Positions 1 through 5,889 of a DNA stretch of 29,917 bases are shown piece by piece. Positions within the stretch are counted from its first letter, which is position 1, and every line of letters begins with the position of its first letter. Under the pieces are notes generated by a model, which saw nothing but the letters and a program-made list of their open reading frames with translations, ran no database searches and was not told the DNA's origin. The stretch comes from a virus: IMG/VR virus record IMGVR_UViG_3300043392_000027, positions 1 through 29,917 of that record. One strand, written 5' to 3'. Made by a program: the position numbers and the translations under genes.

Positions 1-127
1 AGTATCAACAACGAAACCCCACATAGCTTCATCCCATGCAACAGCATGAGGCAGACGCTTCACTTCCTCAAACCAACGGAAAGTCGCATCCTGCAACGGA
101 ACAGTCACCTGACCATCCTTTGTCACA
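1..127. repeat. Terminal direct repeat, left copy (circular-contig overlap)
   Basis: Positions 1-127 are identical to 29791-29917, read base by base. The reading frame of the small-terminase gene continues through the junction when the two ends are merged. The length of 127 equals a commonly used assembly k-mer, so the simplest reading is an assembler overlap of a circular or circularly permuted molecule rather than a biological terminal repeat. Confidence 0.95.
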
Positions 128-258
128 ATCGTGCGATGCGTTGGAAGGTCCAAAGGCCAAGGCCCCTGGAAAGGAACGTTCAGAAACTCTCGAGTCTCAA
201 CACGTGAAGGATGACGAGTAACAGACTTGTCACTTGGTGTACGTCCTGGAACAGCCAT
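1..258 (-). CDS. terS: Terminase small subunit, N-terminal part (continues at the right end of the window)
   Basis: This is the 5' part of the small-terminase gene, cut by linearisation. Reading backwards from an ATG at 258-256, the frame stays open to position 1 and joins the open frame ending at 29575, giving 157 residues in the circle. The start is supported by GGGAGG about 6 bases upstream. The N-terminus begins MAVPGRTPSDKSVTRHPS and contains PFQGPWPLDLP, a proline-rich lead-in typical of actinophage small terminases. The family recognises packaging sites and loads the large terminase. It follows the HNH gene and precedes TerL, the usual packaging order. Identity rests on position and general character, not on a diagnostic motif. 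Confidence 0.8.
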   Translation of the reverse strand, partial: MAVPGRTPSDKSVTRHPSRVETREFLNVPFQGPWPLDLPTHRTIVTKDGQVTVPLQDATFRWFEEVKRLPHAVAWDEAMWGFVVDT

Positions 259-268
259 TTGATTGCCT

Positions 269-302
269 CCCGTTTCGGGTGAATACACACCCATTTCGGG
301 TG
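269..302 (-). repeat. Two 13-bp direct repeats upstream of terS
   Basis: On the - strand CACCCGAAAYGGG occurs twice (302-290 and 281-269) with a 21-base period, about two helical turns. The upstream copy can fold (CACCC, 5-base loop, GGGTG). The downstream copy runs into the terS ribosome-binding site GGGAGG. The arrangement looks like a protein- or RNA-level control element for the packaging genes. No function is proven. Confidence 0.5.
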
Positions 303-324
303 CAGTGGTTTGCTCACACACTCC

Positions 325-339
325 AGGCCCGAAGGGCCT
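325..339. other. Short perfect hairpin AGGCCC-GAA-GGGCCT
   Basis: A 6-bp perfect inverted repeat with a 3-base centre lies in the 164-base gap between the HNH gene and terS. There is no T-tract on either strand, so it is not a clear intrinsic terminator. It may be an RNA processing or attenuation element. The rest of the gap (340-422) shows no gene. Confidence 0.45.
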
Positions 340-422
340 CGCGCGTGAAAAGGGTTTGGAAATTGCACACACCGCGAGCCACAGCATCTCCCCGATGATT
401 TAGCTGGGGTGGGGAGGGGTCC

Positions 423-728
423 TTACCCTATCCAGCCAGGATGCGACTCCTTTGGTCGTCGCTCTGTGAGGTGTTTGTGTGCTGCGTTACCTTCTGCTGA
501 GGACTTCTTTTTGTGATGCCATGTGCAGAGGAGTCTGAGGTTGTCGAGTGAGTGGTCGTCTCCTGGGAGTATGTGGTCTACGTCTGTGCCTTGGTCGGTG
601 CAGCGTGTGCCGTCTCTCATGAGTTCTGTGCAGCGGTTGCCGTCTCGTTCTTTTACGAGTTGTCGGAGTTGTGGCCAGTTGTGTGGGAGTCGTGAAGCTC
701 GTGTGCTTCCTTCCCACTGTCCTGCCAT
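423..728 (-). CDS. HNH endonuclease, terminase-adjacent
   Basis: A 101-residue HNH nuclease. The Cys pairs expected to bind structural zinc are C33/C43 and C68. The core is DVDHILPGDD (D51-H52), N63 and H71-H72. HNH proteins next to terminase are established packaging cofactors in many long-tailed phages (HK97 gp74 type), where they support cleavage of concatemers by the terminase. Its place directly before TerS and TerL in the transcription direction fits that role. AGGAG precedes the ATG at a normal distance. Length and motif order are normal for the family. Confidence 0.9.
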   Translation of the reverse strand: MAGQWEGSTRASRLPHNWPQLRQLVKERDGNRCTELMRDGTRCTDQGTDVDHILPGDDHSLDNLRLLCTWHHKKKSSAEGNAAHKHLTERRPKESHPGWIG

Positions 729-741
729 TGGTGACTCCTGG

Positions 742-987
742 TTATTCTGTGTCTGCTTGGAACATGTCGAAGGCGAGGTTCAGTAACCCGTTGAGTGCGT
801 AAGACGTTGTCCCTGGGGAGTAGTCGATGCGTATATCGGCGTCGATGTCGTTTGCTGGTGATGCGACGTCTTTCACTCCGCAGACGAGTATCCAGTCTCG
901 TGCGATCATGTTGTCGCTGGTGACTGCTTGGATGTGTGCCTGTATGGCGTCTAGGAGCTGTAGATAGGTGACTGTTGTGTCTGCCAT
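742..987 (-). CDS. Small acidic phage protein, unknown function
   Basis: An 81-residue acidic protein beginning MADTTVTYLQLLDAIQAH. I chose the ATG at 987 because AGGAG stands about 5 bases upstream. The frame remains open to a GTG at 1062, which would add a CTEC-containing leader but has no good ribosome-binding site. The centre has a hydrophobic strand (DWILVCGVKD) followed by a predicted Asp-rich segment. Small proteins of this look often sit just ahead of the HNH/terminase genes in actinophages, but I do not recognise a named family. Confidence 0.7.
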   Translation of the reverse strand: MADTTVTYLQLLDAIQAHIQAVTSDNMIARDWILVCGVKDVASPANDIDADIRIDYSPGTTSYALNGLLNLAFDMFQADTE

Positions 988-1274
988 GTTTGCTCCTGAA
1001 GTTTGTGTGTGAGTGGGCCACAGCTCACACTCTGTGCAGGTCGCGTTCCTGTCGTCGGTCACTAAGAATGCCGAGTATTGCCGTCTGTCCTCGAATGTTG
1101 TCCGAGGGAGTTAAATAGGCCGGTTGATGCTCACCCTATGCGTGCATGTTTAGAGAGTCTGCCCTGGAGGGTAGTGAATGACTTTGTGTGCAAATGGTTC
1201 TGCTTCACCGGTCTGAGGTGGCGGATAGACGAGAAGCGCCATCCTCTAGTTACTACTGTCCGGCTTTTCCGGAA
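988..1274. other. Largest gap in the lytic unit; possible regulatory region
   Basis: These 287 bases separate the early gene cassette from the 81-residue gene and the packaging genes, and contain at most one tiny reading frame (1150-1242). A small hairpin, TCCGG-CTTTT-CCGGA, lies at 1259-1273 immediately after the stop of the gene ending at 1275. I could not identify a convincing -35/-10 pair. If a separate late promoter exists, this is the best place for it by position. Confidence 0.35.
1150..1242 (-). CDS. Possible 30-residue peptide
   Basis: A short frame starting at the ATG at 1242 and ending in TAA, with product MALLVYPPPQTGEAEPFAHK followed by ten more residues. GAGG lies directly against the ATG, closer than usual for a ribosome-binding site. 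It has no recognisable motif and does not overlap its neighbours, unlike most genes in this unit. It may be chance. Confidence 0.25.
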   Translation of the reverse strand: MALLVYPPPQTGEAEPFAHKVIHYPPGQTL

Positions 1275-1469
1275 TTAGTTCCAACTTAATTTGTTCGGCG
1301 TGTCGCAAAGTTTGGCTTGATGTACTTGTTCATTGATAAGCGCAGCAATTTGAAGGTTAGTTCCGCACCACTGCTCTGTGTCCAAGCCTTCAAGTAGGTT
1401 GATGATCCGTTCACGCTCATACTCGCGGCCTTGCTTCCGGTAATACTCACGAACAGACTCAGCACTCAC
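1275..1469 (-). CDS. Small ERERI-family phage protein (paralogue 3)
   Basis: About 64 residues from the GTG at 1469, which overlaps the stop of the previous gene as GTGA and is preceded by GGGGGAGAAC. It starts MSAESVREYYRKQGREYERE and carries the ERERIINLLE core and an AALI segment shared with the genes at 1466-1744 and 1869-2177. It is therefore the third member of a tandem paralogous set. The pattern is an N-terminal S/T-x-x-x-V/I-R helix, a charged amphipathic helix, then a Cys-bearing turn. This is a recurrent type in actinophage early regions with no known function. This copy lacks the C-terminal GENK found in its relatives. Confidence 0.75.
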   Translation of the reverse strand: MSAESVREYYRKQGREYERERIINLLEGLDTEQWCGTNLQIAALINEQVHQAKLCDTPNKLSWN

Positions 1470-1744
1470 TTGTTCTCCCCCTTGATAAGCGCAATACTCT
1501 CGCACGATGCGCAACTGTCTTGACTAACTGGGTCATGTTGCCAAGCCCATGAATGGTTTTCTTCGAGTAGTTTGATGATGCGTTCACGCTCAGCAAATTG
1601 CGCTTTCTGCAAAGTGCTTTTAAGCCAACGGTCAAACTCCGCTTTATCTCCATAAAACAGTTCTCCACTATTGGAAAGTGATGGCTGAGTGTATTTGGTA
1701 TACGCGGTACGGATATCTTCTGTTGTAGGTGTGTAGTCACTCAC
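1466..1744 (-). CDS. Small ERERI-family phage protein (paralogue 2)
   Basis: 92 residues from the GTG at 1744, overlapping the stop of the zinc-ribbon gene as GTGA with GGAGAGAAC as ribosome-binding site. An in-frame ATG at 1777 would overlap the previous gene by 37 bases and is less likely. The protein begins MSDYTPTTEDIRTAY and contains FDRWLKS, AERERIIKLLEENHSW, two Cys (CASC) and a C-terminal ALIKGENK. FDRWL, the ERERI helix and the GENK tail are shared with the paralogue at 1869-2177. Function is unknown. Tight overlap on both sides shows it is translated as part of a coupled cassette. Confidence 0.8.
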   Translation of the reverse strand: MSDYTPTTEDIRTAYTKYTQPSLSNSGELFYGDKAEFDRWLKSTLQKAQFAERERIIKLLEENHSWAWQHDPVSQDSCASCESIALIKGENK

Positions 1745-1872
1745 TTGTTCTCTCCTCGGCTCACAATCATGTAACAAGTCGGATATTTGTCGTCAAACGT
1801 GTGGCAGTAATCTTCGCCGTTTATCGAAGCACCAAGCTGTTCGGCTTCTTTACCGCATCTAGCACACTTCAC
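1741..1872 (-). CDS. 43-residue zinc-ribbon-like protein
   Basis: A very short gene starting at GTG 1872, overlapping the upstream stop as GTGA, and ending at TGA 1743-1741, which overlaps the next start in the same way. The product begins MKCARCGKEAEQLGASINGE and has CxxC at residues 3-6, then CH at 23-24 and C33, a plausible single zinc site. It ends in RGENK, the same tail as its two neighbours. The perfect fit between two GTGA overlaps, with GGAGAGAAC before each, is strong evidence that it is real. Function unknown; such ribbons may bind nucleic acid or protein. Confidence 0.8.
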   Translation of the reverse strand: MKCARCGKEAEQLGASINGEDYCHTFDDKYPTCYMIVSRGENK

Positions 1873-2177
1873 TTGTTCTCTCCTTCTGACGGATTGTCTA
1901 TTTCATCCTCGACATTTTGGCTACCTTTGATAAGCGCAAGCAACCGTTTGCCTTCCTCTCCCTTGATACGACAGTCACAAGTACCGTCGTGACTAAGCCA
2001 CTCGCTTATTTCTTTTTCAAGTAGCTTGGTGATGCGTTCACGCTCAGAATCACGCTCAATCTTTGCCATCATGTTCCACACACGTTCACGCTCTGCATAA
2101 AGCCAACGGTCAAAACCTTCAACATCCTGCGTCAAAGCAAACCATGCCGAACGAACATCATCAGTACTAACAGTCAT
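1869..2177 (-). CDS. Small ERERI-family phage protein (paralogue 1)
   Basis: 102 residues, starting MTVSTDDVRSAWFALTQD. Contains FDRWLYAERERV and later SERERITKLLEKEISEW, so the charged helix appears to be duplicated within this copy. A CDC motif follows, then ALIKGSQ and a C-terminal GENK. The ATG overlaps the stop of the FmdB-like gene (ATGA). It is the first and longest of three paralogues in a row. The mainly helical, highly charged make-up suggests coiled-coil or partner-binding behaviour. No enzyme motif is visible and the family has no assigned function that I know. Confidence 0.8.
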   Translation of the reverse strand: MTVSTDDVRSAWFALTQDVEGFDRWLYAERERVWNMMAKIERDSERERITKLLEKEISEWLSHDGTCDCRIKGEEGKRLLALIKGSQNVEDEIDNPSEGENK

Positions 2178-2341
2178 GCGTCTTTACCCCAACCTTCTCC
2201 CTTGAATGTAAGGCCACCCACTGACGGCCTCCTCGTCATCTCTTCCAAACATTCTGGGCACACAATATGCACCTCAGAAGTCATAGAGTGCAGAACTTCT
2301 GTCGTGAATCCACATGTGCAGCTGTAAACGTAAGTTGGCAT
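2174..2341 (-). CDS. FmdB-like zinc ribbon protein
   Basis: A 55-residue protein fitted between the metallophosphoesterase stop (TAATG overlap) and the next gene (ATGA overlap). It begins MPTYVYSCTCGFTTEV, has a second pair CPEC at residues 28-31, and ends GGLTFKGEGWGKDA. This matches the FmdB putative regulatory family, which typically reads MPTYEYRC...CPxCG...FKGxGWYKTD. Four Cys (8, 10, 28, 31) form the expected zinc ribbon. The family is common in bacteria and actinophages and its molecular role is unsettled. Identification is by the conserved ends and spacing. Confidence 0.85.
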   Translation of the reverse strand: MPTYVYSCTCGFTTEVLHSMTSEVHIVCPECLEEMTRRPSVGGLTFKGEGWGKDA

Positions 2342-3474
2342 TAGATCACCGCCAAACTTTGCAGGTCGAACCCGTCCTCGTTGATGGCAAACACAAGCAG
2401 TCCAGGGTCAGAGTCTTGTCCGGCCTTGTTGCGGAACCAATCAGAGCCGTTGTCGATGGTTGGTGCTTGGAGCCACCACTTGGAGCGTGCAGTGTATGGG
2501 TTTCGTCCTGTGGGGATTATGGTCAGCACGTGATAGTGACCTGTGAGCAGGATGTCGGCTGCACCGATGGGCTGTCCGCCGTGTTGTTGCTTGGCCCAAT
2601 AGTTTGGTGCTCCACCTGGTCCGAACTGATTGCCGTGGACTACACCGAGGACTGTTCCTCGTACTGTGTGAATGATTGCTTCGTCATATGGTGCTGGGTA
2701 GTGCCAGGTTGCGTCGAGTCCTGCAGCGTTGGCTATCTTCTCGACCTGCTGGTGAACAAACAGCCCCAAGTCGTCTTGAGGGTTACCAAGATTCTGTTTT
2801 CCGTTTCGCCATGCAGTGTGGTTTGAGGGTACACAGAGCACGTCAACGTGGCCGAATCTGGTCATGAGTTTCACGAACTCGAACACTTCGGTGGCTGCCA
2901 TGTCCATTTGTTGCGCCAAGGATAGGTCGTTGGTGAACATGGGGTTTCCACCTGACTCGAATCCTTCGAACAAGTCTCCGACTTCAGCGAGTACCAATGA
3001 TTCTGGCTTGTTGTCTTTCAGGTACTGCTCGAGGCGTGCTCGTGTTTCGTGGATGCGTTCTAGGAGTTCTGGAGTTCCACCACGTGAGCCGGTCTTTCCA
3101 ATTTGCATGTCTGAGAGTGCAACGACGACAGTCTGCTTTTTCCGGTCTCCACGGAGCTTAGGCAGCTTCTTCTGCTTTGATGCCTGGTACAAGGTAGGGA
3201 GGTCAAGCTTTGACGTCTTAGGTCGGTGCTTGAAGTAGTAGCTGACTCGCCACTCCCCGTTTGGGAGCTGTTTACGCCACTGGTTTACTGTGCCGACAAT
3301 TTCAATCTCTTCAGGGTCATAACCAAACTGAATGAGTAGATCATTGTCTGTCGCTACTGGAGCGATTGGTCCTGTAACAAGTTCGCCTTCATCTCCGCGG
3401 ATGACGTGACGCATCTGCCACTCTTCTGGGAACTGAACAGACACAAGCTTTTCTTCCTGGTCCTTAAACGCCAT
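2341..3474 (-). CDS. Metallophosphoesterase (calcineurin-like)
   Basis: A 377-residue protein with the metallophosphoesterase signature blocks in order: SDMQIGK (D122, Q124), EVGDLFEG (D167), PSNHT (N218-H219), VVHGNQ (H280) and LTGHYHV (H313, H315). These residues form the two-metal site that hydrolyses phosphodiesters or phosphomonoesters. The first block is DxQ rather than the usual DxH, which I believe is common in phage members. Actinophage relatives are often annotated as Mre11-like or plain phosphoesterases. DNA is a plausible substrate given the nearby replication genes, but this is inference. The N-terminal 110 residues precede the catalytic domain. The gene overlaps the preceding HTH gene by 11 bases. 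Confidence 0.88.
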   Translation of the reverse strand: MAFKDQEEKLVSVQFPEEWQMRHVIRGDEGELVTGPIAPVATDNDLLIQFGYDPEEIEIVGTVNQWRKQLPNGEWRVSYYFKHRPKTSKLDLPTLYQASKQKKLPKLRGDRKKQTVVVALSDMQIGKTGSRGGTPELLERIHETRARLEQYLKDNKPESLVLAEVGDLFEGFESGGNPMFTNDLSLAQQMDMAATEVFEFVKLMTRFGHVDVLCVPSNHTAWRNGKQNLGNPQDDLGLFVHQQVEKIANAAGLDATWHYPAPYDEAIIHTVRGTVLGVVHGNQFGPGGAPNYWAKQQHGGQPIGAADILLTGHYHVLTIIPTGRNPYTARSKWWLQAPTIDNGSDWFRNKAGQDSDPGLLVFAINEDGFDLQSLAVI

Positions 3475-3688
3475 GATGTGCCTTTCTCCAGTTGCACAAA
3501 GTCACATAAGAGATTGGGAAACCTTCTTCTCGGAAAGCATCCATGGCTTTCTTTTGTGAAGCATGAGTCAAAATGCGAATTGCTGCTTCCCTGTTGTCGT
3601 CTGAGAGTGTCTGTAAGTACTCGTCCAGCTTTTGGACAGCAGTCTTTCTTCCCAGGAACAGTTCCTGTTCGATTTTTACAAAACTCAT
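3464..3688 (-). CDS. Small helix-turn-helix protein
   Basis: 74 residues. The C-terminal part, FREEGFPISYVTLCNWRKAH, resembles a helix-turn-helix in which the second helix ends with a W-R DNA-contact segment. The N-terminal 50 residues are charged and helical. The start overlaps the previous stop as ATGA and the end overlaps the phosphoesterase gene by 11 bases, so it is coupled to both. It is probably a small DNA-binding accessory protein. No specific family is recognised. Confidence 0.7.
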   Translation of the reverse strand: MSFVKIEQELFLGRKTAVQKLDEYLQTLSDDNREAAIRILTHASQKKAMDAFREEGFPISYVTLCNWRKAHHGV

Positions 3689-3897
3689 TGTTGTGCTCCG
3701 TTTCTTGATGCTGTCCCCCGTGGGCGTCCACGCTTTACGCTGGCTTCAACCCTCATAACCTCCTGCGACTGGACTTCAGTCACACCGTTTGGTCCTGTCC
3801 GGCTTGGTAGCCGACCAGATTTCACCCAGTCGTAGACGCTGGTCTTTTTGCGTCCGACTAGGAATGCTGCTTGCTGGATTGTCAACCATTCACGCAT
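3685..3897 (-). CDS. Excisionase/MerR-type helix-turn-helix protein
   Basis: 70 residues from ATG 3897, which overlaps the end of the zinc-finger gene by 8 bases. Longer in-frame starts would lie deep inside that gene. The sequence MREWLTIQQAAFLVGRKKTS, followed by VYDWVKSGRLPSR, is a winged helix-turn-helix of the excisionase (MerR-like) class: a two-helix motif, then a W/R-rich wing. The basic tail KRGRPRGTASR is typical of minor-groove AT-hook contacts. It is a second xis-like gene besides the one at 10046, and lies far from attP, so a regulatory rather than excision role is more likely. Confidence 0.75.
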   Translation of the reverse strand: MREWLTIQQAAFLVGRKKTSVYDWVKSGRLPSRTGPNGVTEVQSQEVMRVEASVKRGRPRGTASRNGAQQ

Positions 3898-4516
3898 TGA
3901 CGGCCTTCCTCTCCTCAAGCTCTGCAACAATTTCGAACGATGACTGGTCAAGGACGTAGTCGCAGCTCTCGGTATTGCAGGTGACTTGCACGTGATCTCC
4001 CACATGCTGTGGTGGAACCCAAATGAGGGAGACTTGACCGCACTTGACACAGCGGAATCGTGTAACCCTGTGTGCCATTTCCTCTATCGGGTGCATTCTG
4101 AATGCTGTCTCTGCCATAGACGTGAAGTTGATGGCATCTTTTGCCCCATCAACACGCGAAACCCACTCGTCTGCATTACCTGTGTATGACCGCAGGAACG
4201 ATTCACACTCGTCGACTGACAATCTGGTTGAAGGAATAGGAATATGGCCCTGAGCTGACGTTCTGACTCCACCTGTGTCACGAATAACTGCTCTGTCAAT
4301 ACCAGAGATGGTCGCAGCAAAGTGTGGCCATCGAGTCATGACATCAACCAGGTGCTCCCAGCACGCCCAGCACAGTAAACCGTGTTCAGCTGGCCTGGGG
4401 AGACAGCCACGACATTCACGACTGCCCCTCCATCCATCACATGCTGGAGAGTGCTCACCTTTGACAGTGCAGGAGCGAACTCCATGCATGTCGTTAGTGA
4501 TGCAAACCAGTTTCAC
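3890..4516 (-). CDS. Zinc-finger protein, unknown function
   Basis: 208 residues starting at a GTG (4516) in a GTGA overlap with the upstream micro-gene. An N-terminal Cys cluster (SCTVKG, CDGW, CRGCLPRP, LCWACWEH) looks like one or two zinc sites. A C-terminal pair, FRCVKCGQVSLIW with CNTESCDY, forms another ribbon. The middle section contains STRLSVDECESFLRS. Proteins with this layout recur in actinophage early regions next to the small HTH/excisionase-like gene. I know no function. Nucleic-acid or polymerase binding is possible from the ribbons alone. Confidence 0.75.
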   Translation of the reverse strand: MKLVCITNDMHGVRSCTVKGEHSPACDGWRGSRECRGCLPRPAEHGLLCWACWEHLVDVMTRWPHFAATISGIDRAVIRDTGGVRTSAQGHIPIPSTRLSVDECESFLRSYTGNADEWVSRVDGAKDAINFTSMAETAFRMHPIEEMAHRVTRFRCVKCGQVSLIWVPPQHVGDHVQVTCNTESCDYVLDQSSFEIVAELEERKAVNA

Positions 4517-4644
4517 TTCTTTTCTTCTTTCTTTCCGTGACAGCAGGTCCCAGCAATAGCTGAGTGACCATAAGGCGTCTTACATTTGCCACAGCATGGC
4601 CCCATTGGTGTAGGTCCTGCAGTTGTAGCCGGTGCGTACCTCAT
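4513..4644 (-). CDS. 43-residue Cys-rich micro-protein
   Basis: A short gene from ATG 4644, three bases after the SSB stop, to TGA 4515-4513, which overlaps the GTG of the next gene. The product begins MRYAPATTAGPTPMGPCCGK and has CCGKC at residues 17-21, CCH at 34-36 and a Lys/Glu-rich tail. The two CC clusters could hold one zinc ion. Overlap with the next start and position in a tight operon support its being real. No family recognised. Confidence 0.65.
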   Translation of the reverse strand: MRYAPATTAGPTPMGPCCGKCKTPYGHSAIAGTCCHGKKEEKK

Positions 4645-4647
4645 GGC

Positions 4648-5052
4648 TTAGAAGGGTGCGTCATCGTCGGCAGGTACTTCAAGGCCAACAGCAAGTGATG
4701 ACTGTGGCCCCATTGGTCCCTGGTTACGGTGCTTGACAGTGATTGACTCGACCCAGTCAGTCTGGATTGAACGCCCATCTGATCCATCGCGCTTCTTGAA
4801 CTCTTTCTCAACGATGGTTGCTGTTACTTCAACAAGGTCGCCCTGTCGAATGTCTGTTGAGGTCTTGTCTCCCCACAAAGTCACGCGAATCTTTGAGACG
4901 TCACCGGTCTTGGAATAAGTACCTGATGTTTTGTCCTTCTTGGCGTGGTTGACGTACACGGGGAATTGCAGGTTTGATGCACCGTTAGGTGTAGTTCCTG
5001 CCTGTGGTTCTGCAACGACGGAACCGGTGAAGGTTGCTTTGATCTGGCTCAT
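4648..5052 (-). CDS. ssb: Single-stranded DNA-binding protein
   Basis: 134 residues with an OB-fold SSB pattern: an N-terminal strand ATFTGSVVAEPQ, core strands with VSKIRVTLWGDKTST and DLVEVTATIVEKEF, then a flexible Gly/Pro/Gln linker and the acidic tail DDDAPF. In bacterial and phage SSBs this tip recruits host replication and repair proteins. It coats single strands made during replication and by the recombination exonuclease. Its position between the regulatory and replication modules is usual. The ATG overlaps the previous stop (ATGA). Confidence 0.92.
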   Translation of the reverse strand: MSQIKATFTGSVVAEPQAGTTPNGASNLQFPVYVNHAKKDKTSGTYSKTGDVSKIRVTLWGDKTSTDIRQGDLVEVTATIVEKEFKKRDGSDGRSIQTDWVESITVKHRNQGPMGPQSSLAVGLEVPADDDAPF

Positions 5053-5339
5053 TTTGTTTCCTTTGTTTTGATGTTGTGTTGGTGTTTGTTTGGTTTCAGG
5101 TGAAGCTCACGACGCAGCTCTGCGACTCGTCCTCGGCTTATTTGAAGCCGGAGTGACATTTCCCCATCCGTTGCACCATTTCGGTGCAGAATGGCTACTC
5201 TGTCGCGTGTAGTCAGTTGTCTGGAGAACTGTGAAAGAACAGCTCCTCGAAGCCACTGTGAGAGACTCATGCCTCTGGCCTGTGCTTTCGTTTCCAGGAA
5301 CCAGACATCTGCAGGTTCAAGGTCAACAGTTACTTTCAT
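5049..5339 (-). CDS. DNA-binding protein with RHH-like and HTH-like parts
   Basis: 96 residues from ATG 5339, with GGGAGG about 9 bases upstream. A TTG further up would destroy that spacing. The N-terminus MKVTVDLEPADVWFLETKAQ, followed by GMSLSQWLRGAVL, has the strand-helix-helix pattern of Arc/CopG ribbon-helix-helix proteins. The second half (RVAILHRNGATDGEMSLRLQ, then ISRGRVAELRRE) resembles a helix-turn-helix. It is probably an early or middle-gene regulator, or helps SSB and replication. It is coupled to its neighbours by ATGA overlaps on both sides. Confidence 0.65.
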   Translation of the reverse strand: MKVTVDLEPADVWFLETKAQARGMSLSQWLRGAVLSQFSRQLTTRDRVAILHRNGATDGEMSLRLQISRGRVAELRRELHLKPNKHQHNIKTKETK

Positions 5340-5701
5340 TTTTTGACCTCCCAATATGGGACGTGACCTTCTGGCCAGTTACCTCGGTCATGTTCGTCAC
5401 AAGCAACCCAGCCATGCTCAGCAAGCCACGCAGTTGATGTTTCAAACTGCTCTTTGTGCTGTTCAGCCCATGTCCCTGGTTTTGCCCAGCTATTGAGCCA
5501 GAATCGCTTGCTACACCAACCGTTGAACACAATCCCGTGGTTGGTGGAGTCCAAGTAGGCGTTACGCGACCATTCACCACAATGTGTGCACTGTCGTGGC
5601 TTAGAAGCCTCCTCGCGAGCCTTTTCAGCTTCTTCCTCAGCTAACTGCTGGGCTGCTGCTTTTTCCTGGTCTAGCTCGTCAAAGATTGATAACTGATTCA
5701 T
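5336..5701 (-). CDS. Zinc-finger protein with N-terminal clamp-binding-like motif
   Basis: 121 residues. It opens with MNQLSIFDELDQ, whose QLSIF resembles the bacterial beta-clamp-binding pentapeptide (QL[S/D]LF). A charged Ala/Glu-rich helix follows (residues 13-34). Then comes CTHCGEW with later Cys (GWCSKRFW) for a zinc site, and an aromatic C-terminal half rich in Trp/His (EHGWVACDEHDRGNWPEGH). The likely role is in replication or repair through contact with the host clamp, but this is inferred from one short motif. Both ends overlap neighbours by ATGA. Confidence 0.65.
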   Translation of the reverse strand: MNQLSIFDELDQEKAAAQQLAEEEAEKAREEASKPRQCTHCGEWSRNAYLDSTNHGIVFNGWCSKRFWLNSWAKPGTWAEQHKEQFETSTAWLAEHGWVACDEHDRGNWPEGHVPYWEVKK

Positions 5702-5889
5702 GCTGCAGTCCTCCTTTGGTGAGACTGGTCAAACAACCTCGCCAAATCAGGACGTCCATGACGCCACATCAACTTGTTCAAAGCGTGAGTAGTGCGACCA
5801 ATAGCCTCGGCAATGTAAAGAGGATGCATGCCACCATCAAGAAGCCACTCAACCTCAGCAATAACCTCTGCTGCAGTCATCTTTGCCAT
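5698..5889 (-). CDS. Small helix-turn-helix protein
   Basis: 63 residues, starting MAKMTAAEVIAEVEWLLDGG. The centre, MHPLYIAEAIGRTTHALNKL, fits a helix-turn-helix of the small replication-associated or regulator type, followed by a basic tail (HQRRTAA). The ATG overlaps the initiator stop (TGATG), so it is translated right after the replication initiator. It may act as a DNA-binding partner of that protein or a regulator of the early unit. No specific family identified. Confidence 0.65.
   Translation of the reverse strand: MAKMTAAEVIAEVEWLLDGGMHPLYIAEAIGRTTHALNKLMWRHGRPDLARLFDQSHQRRTAA

Noticed and set aside
1-127. Biological direct terminal repeat
   Set aside because: The length equals a common assembly k-mer and a gene reads through the join, so a circular-contig overlap is the simpler reading.
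988-1062. N-terminal extension of the 81-residue protein from GTG 1062
   Set aside because: The extension has no ribosome-binding site, whereas ATG 987 has AGGAG at good spacing.
1078-1278. 66-codon + strand frame in the largest lytic gap
   Set aside because: Opposite to all neighbours, no ribosome-binding site and no recognisable motif.
1294-1306. 13-base match TTCGGCGTGTCGC to the switch region (10518-10530)
   Set aside because: A few 13-base matches are expected by chance in 30 kb, and this one lies inside a coding region.
2314-2826. 170-codon open frame on the + strand
   Set aside because: It is antisense to the metallophosphoesterase gene, has no family resemblance, and the - strand frame has all catalytic motifs.
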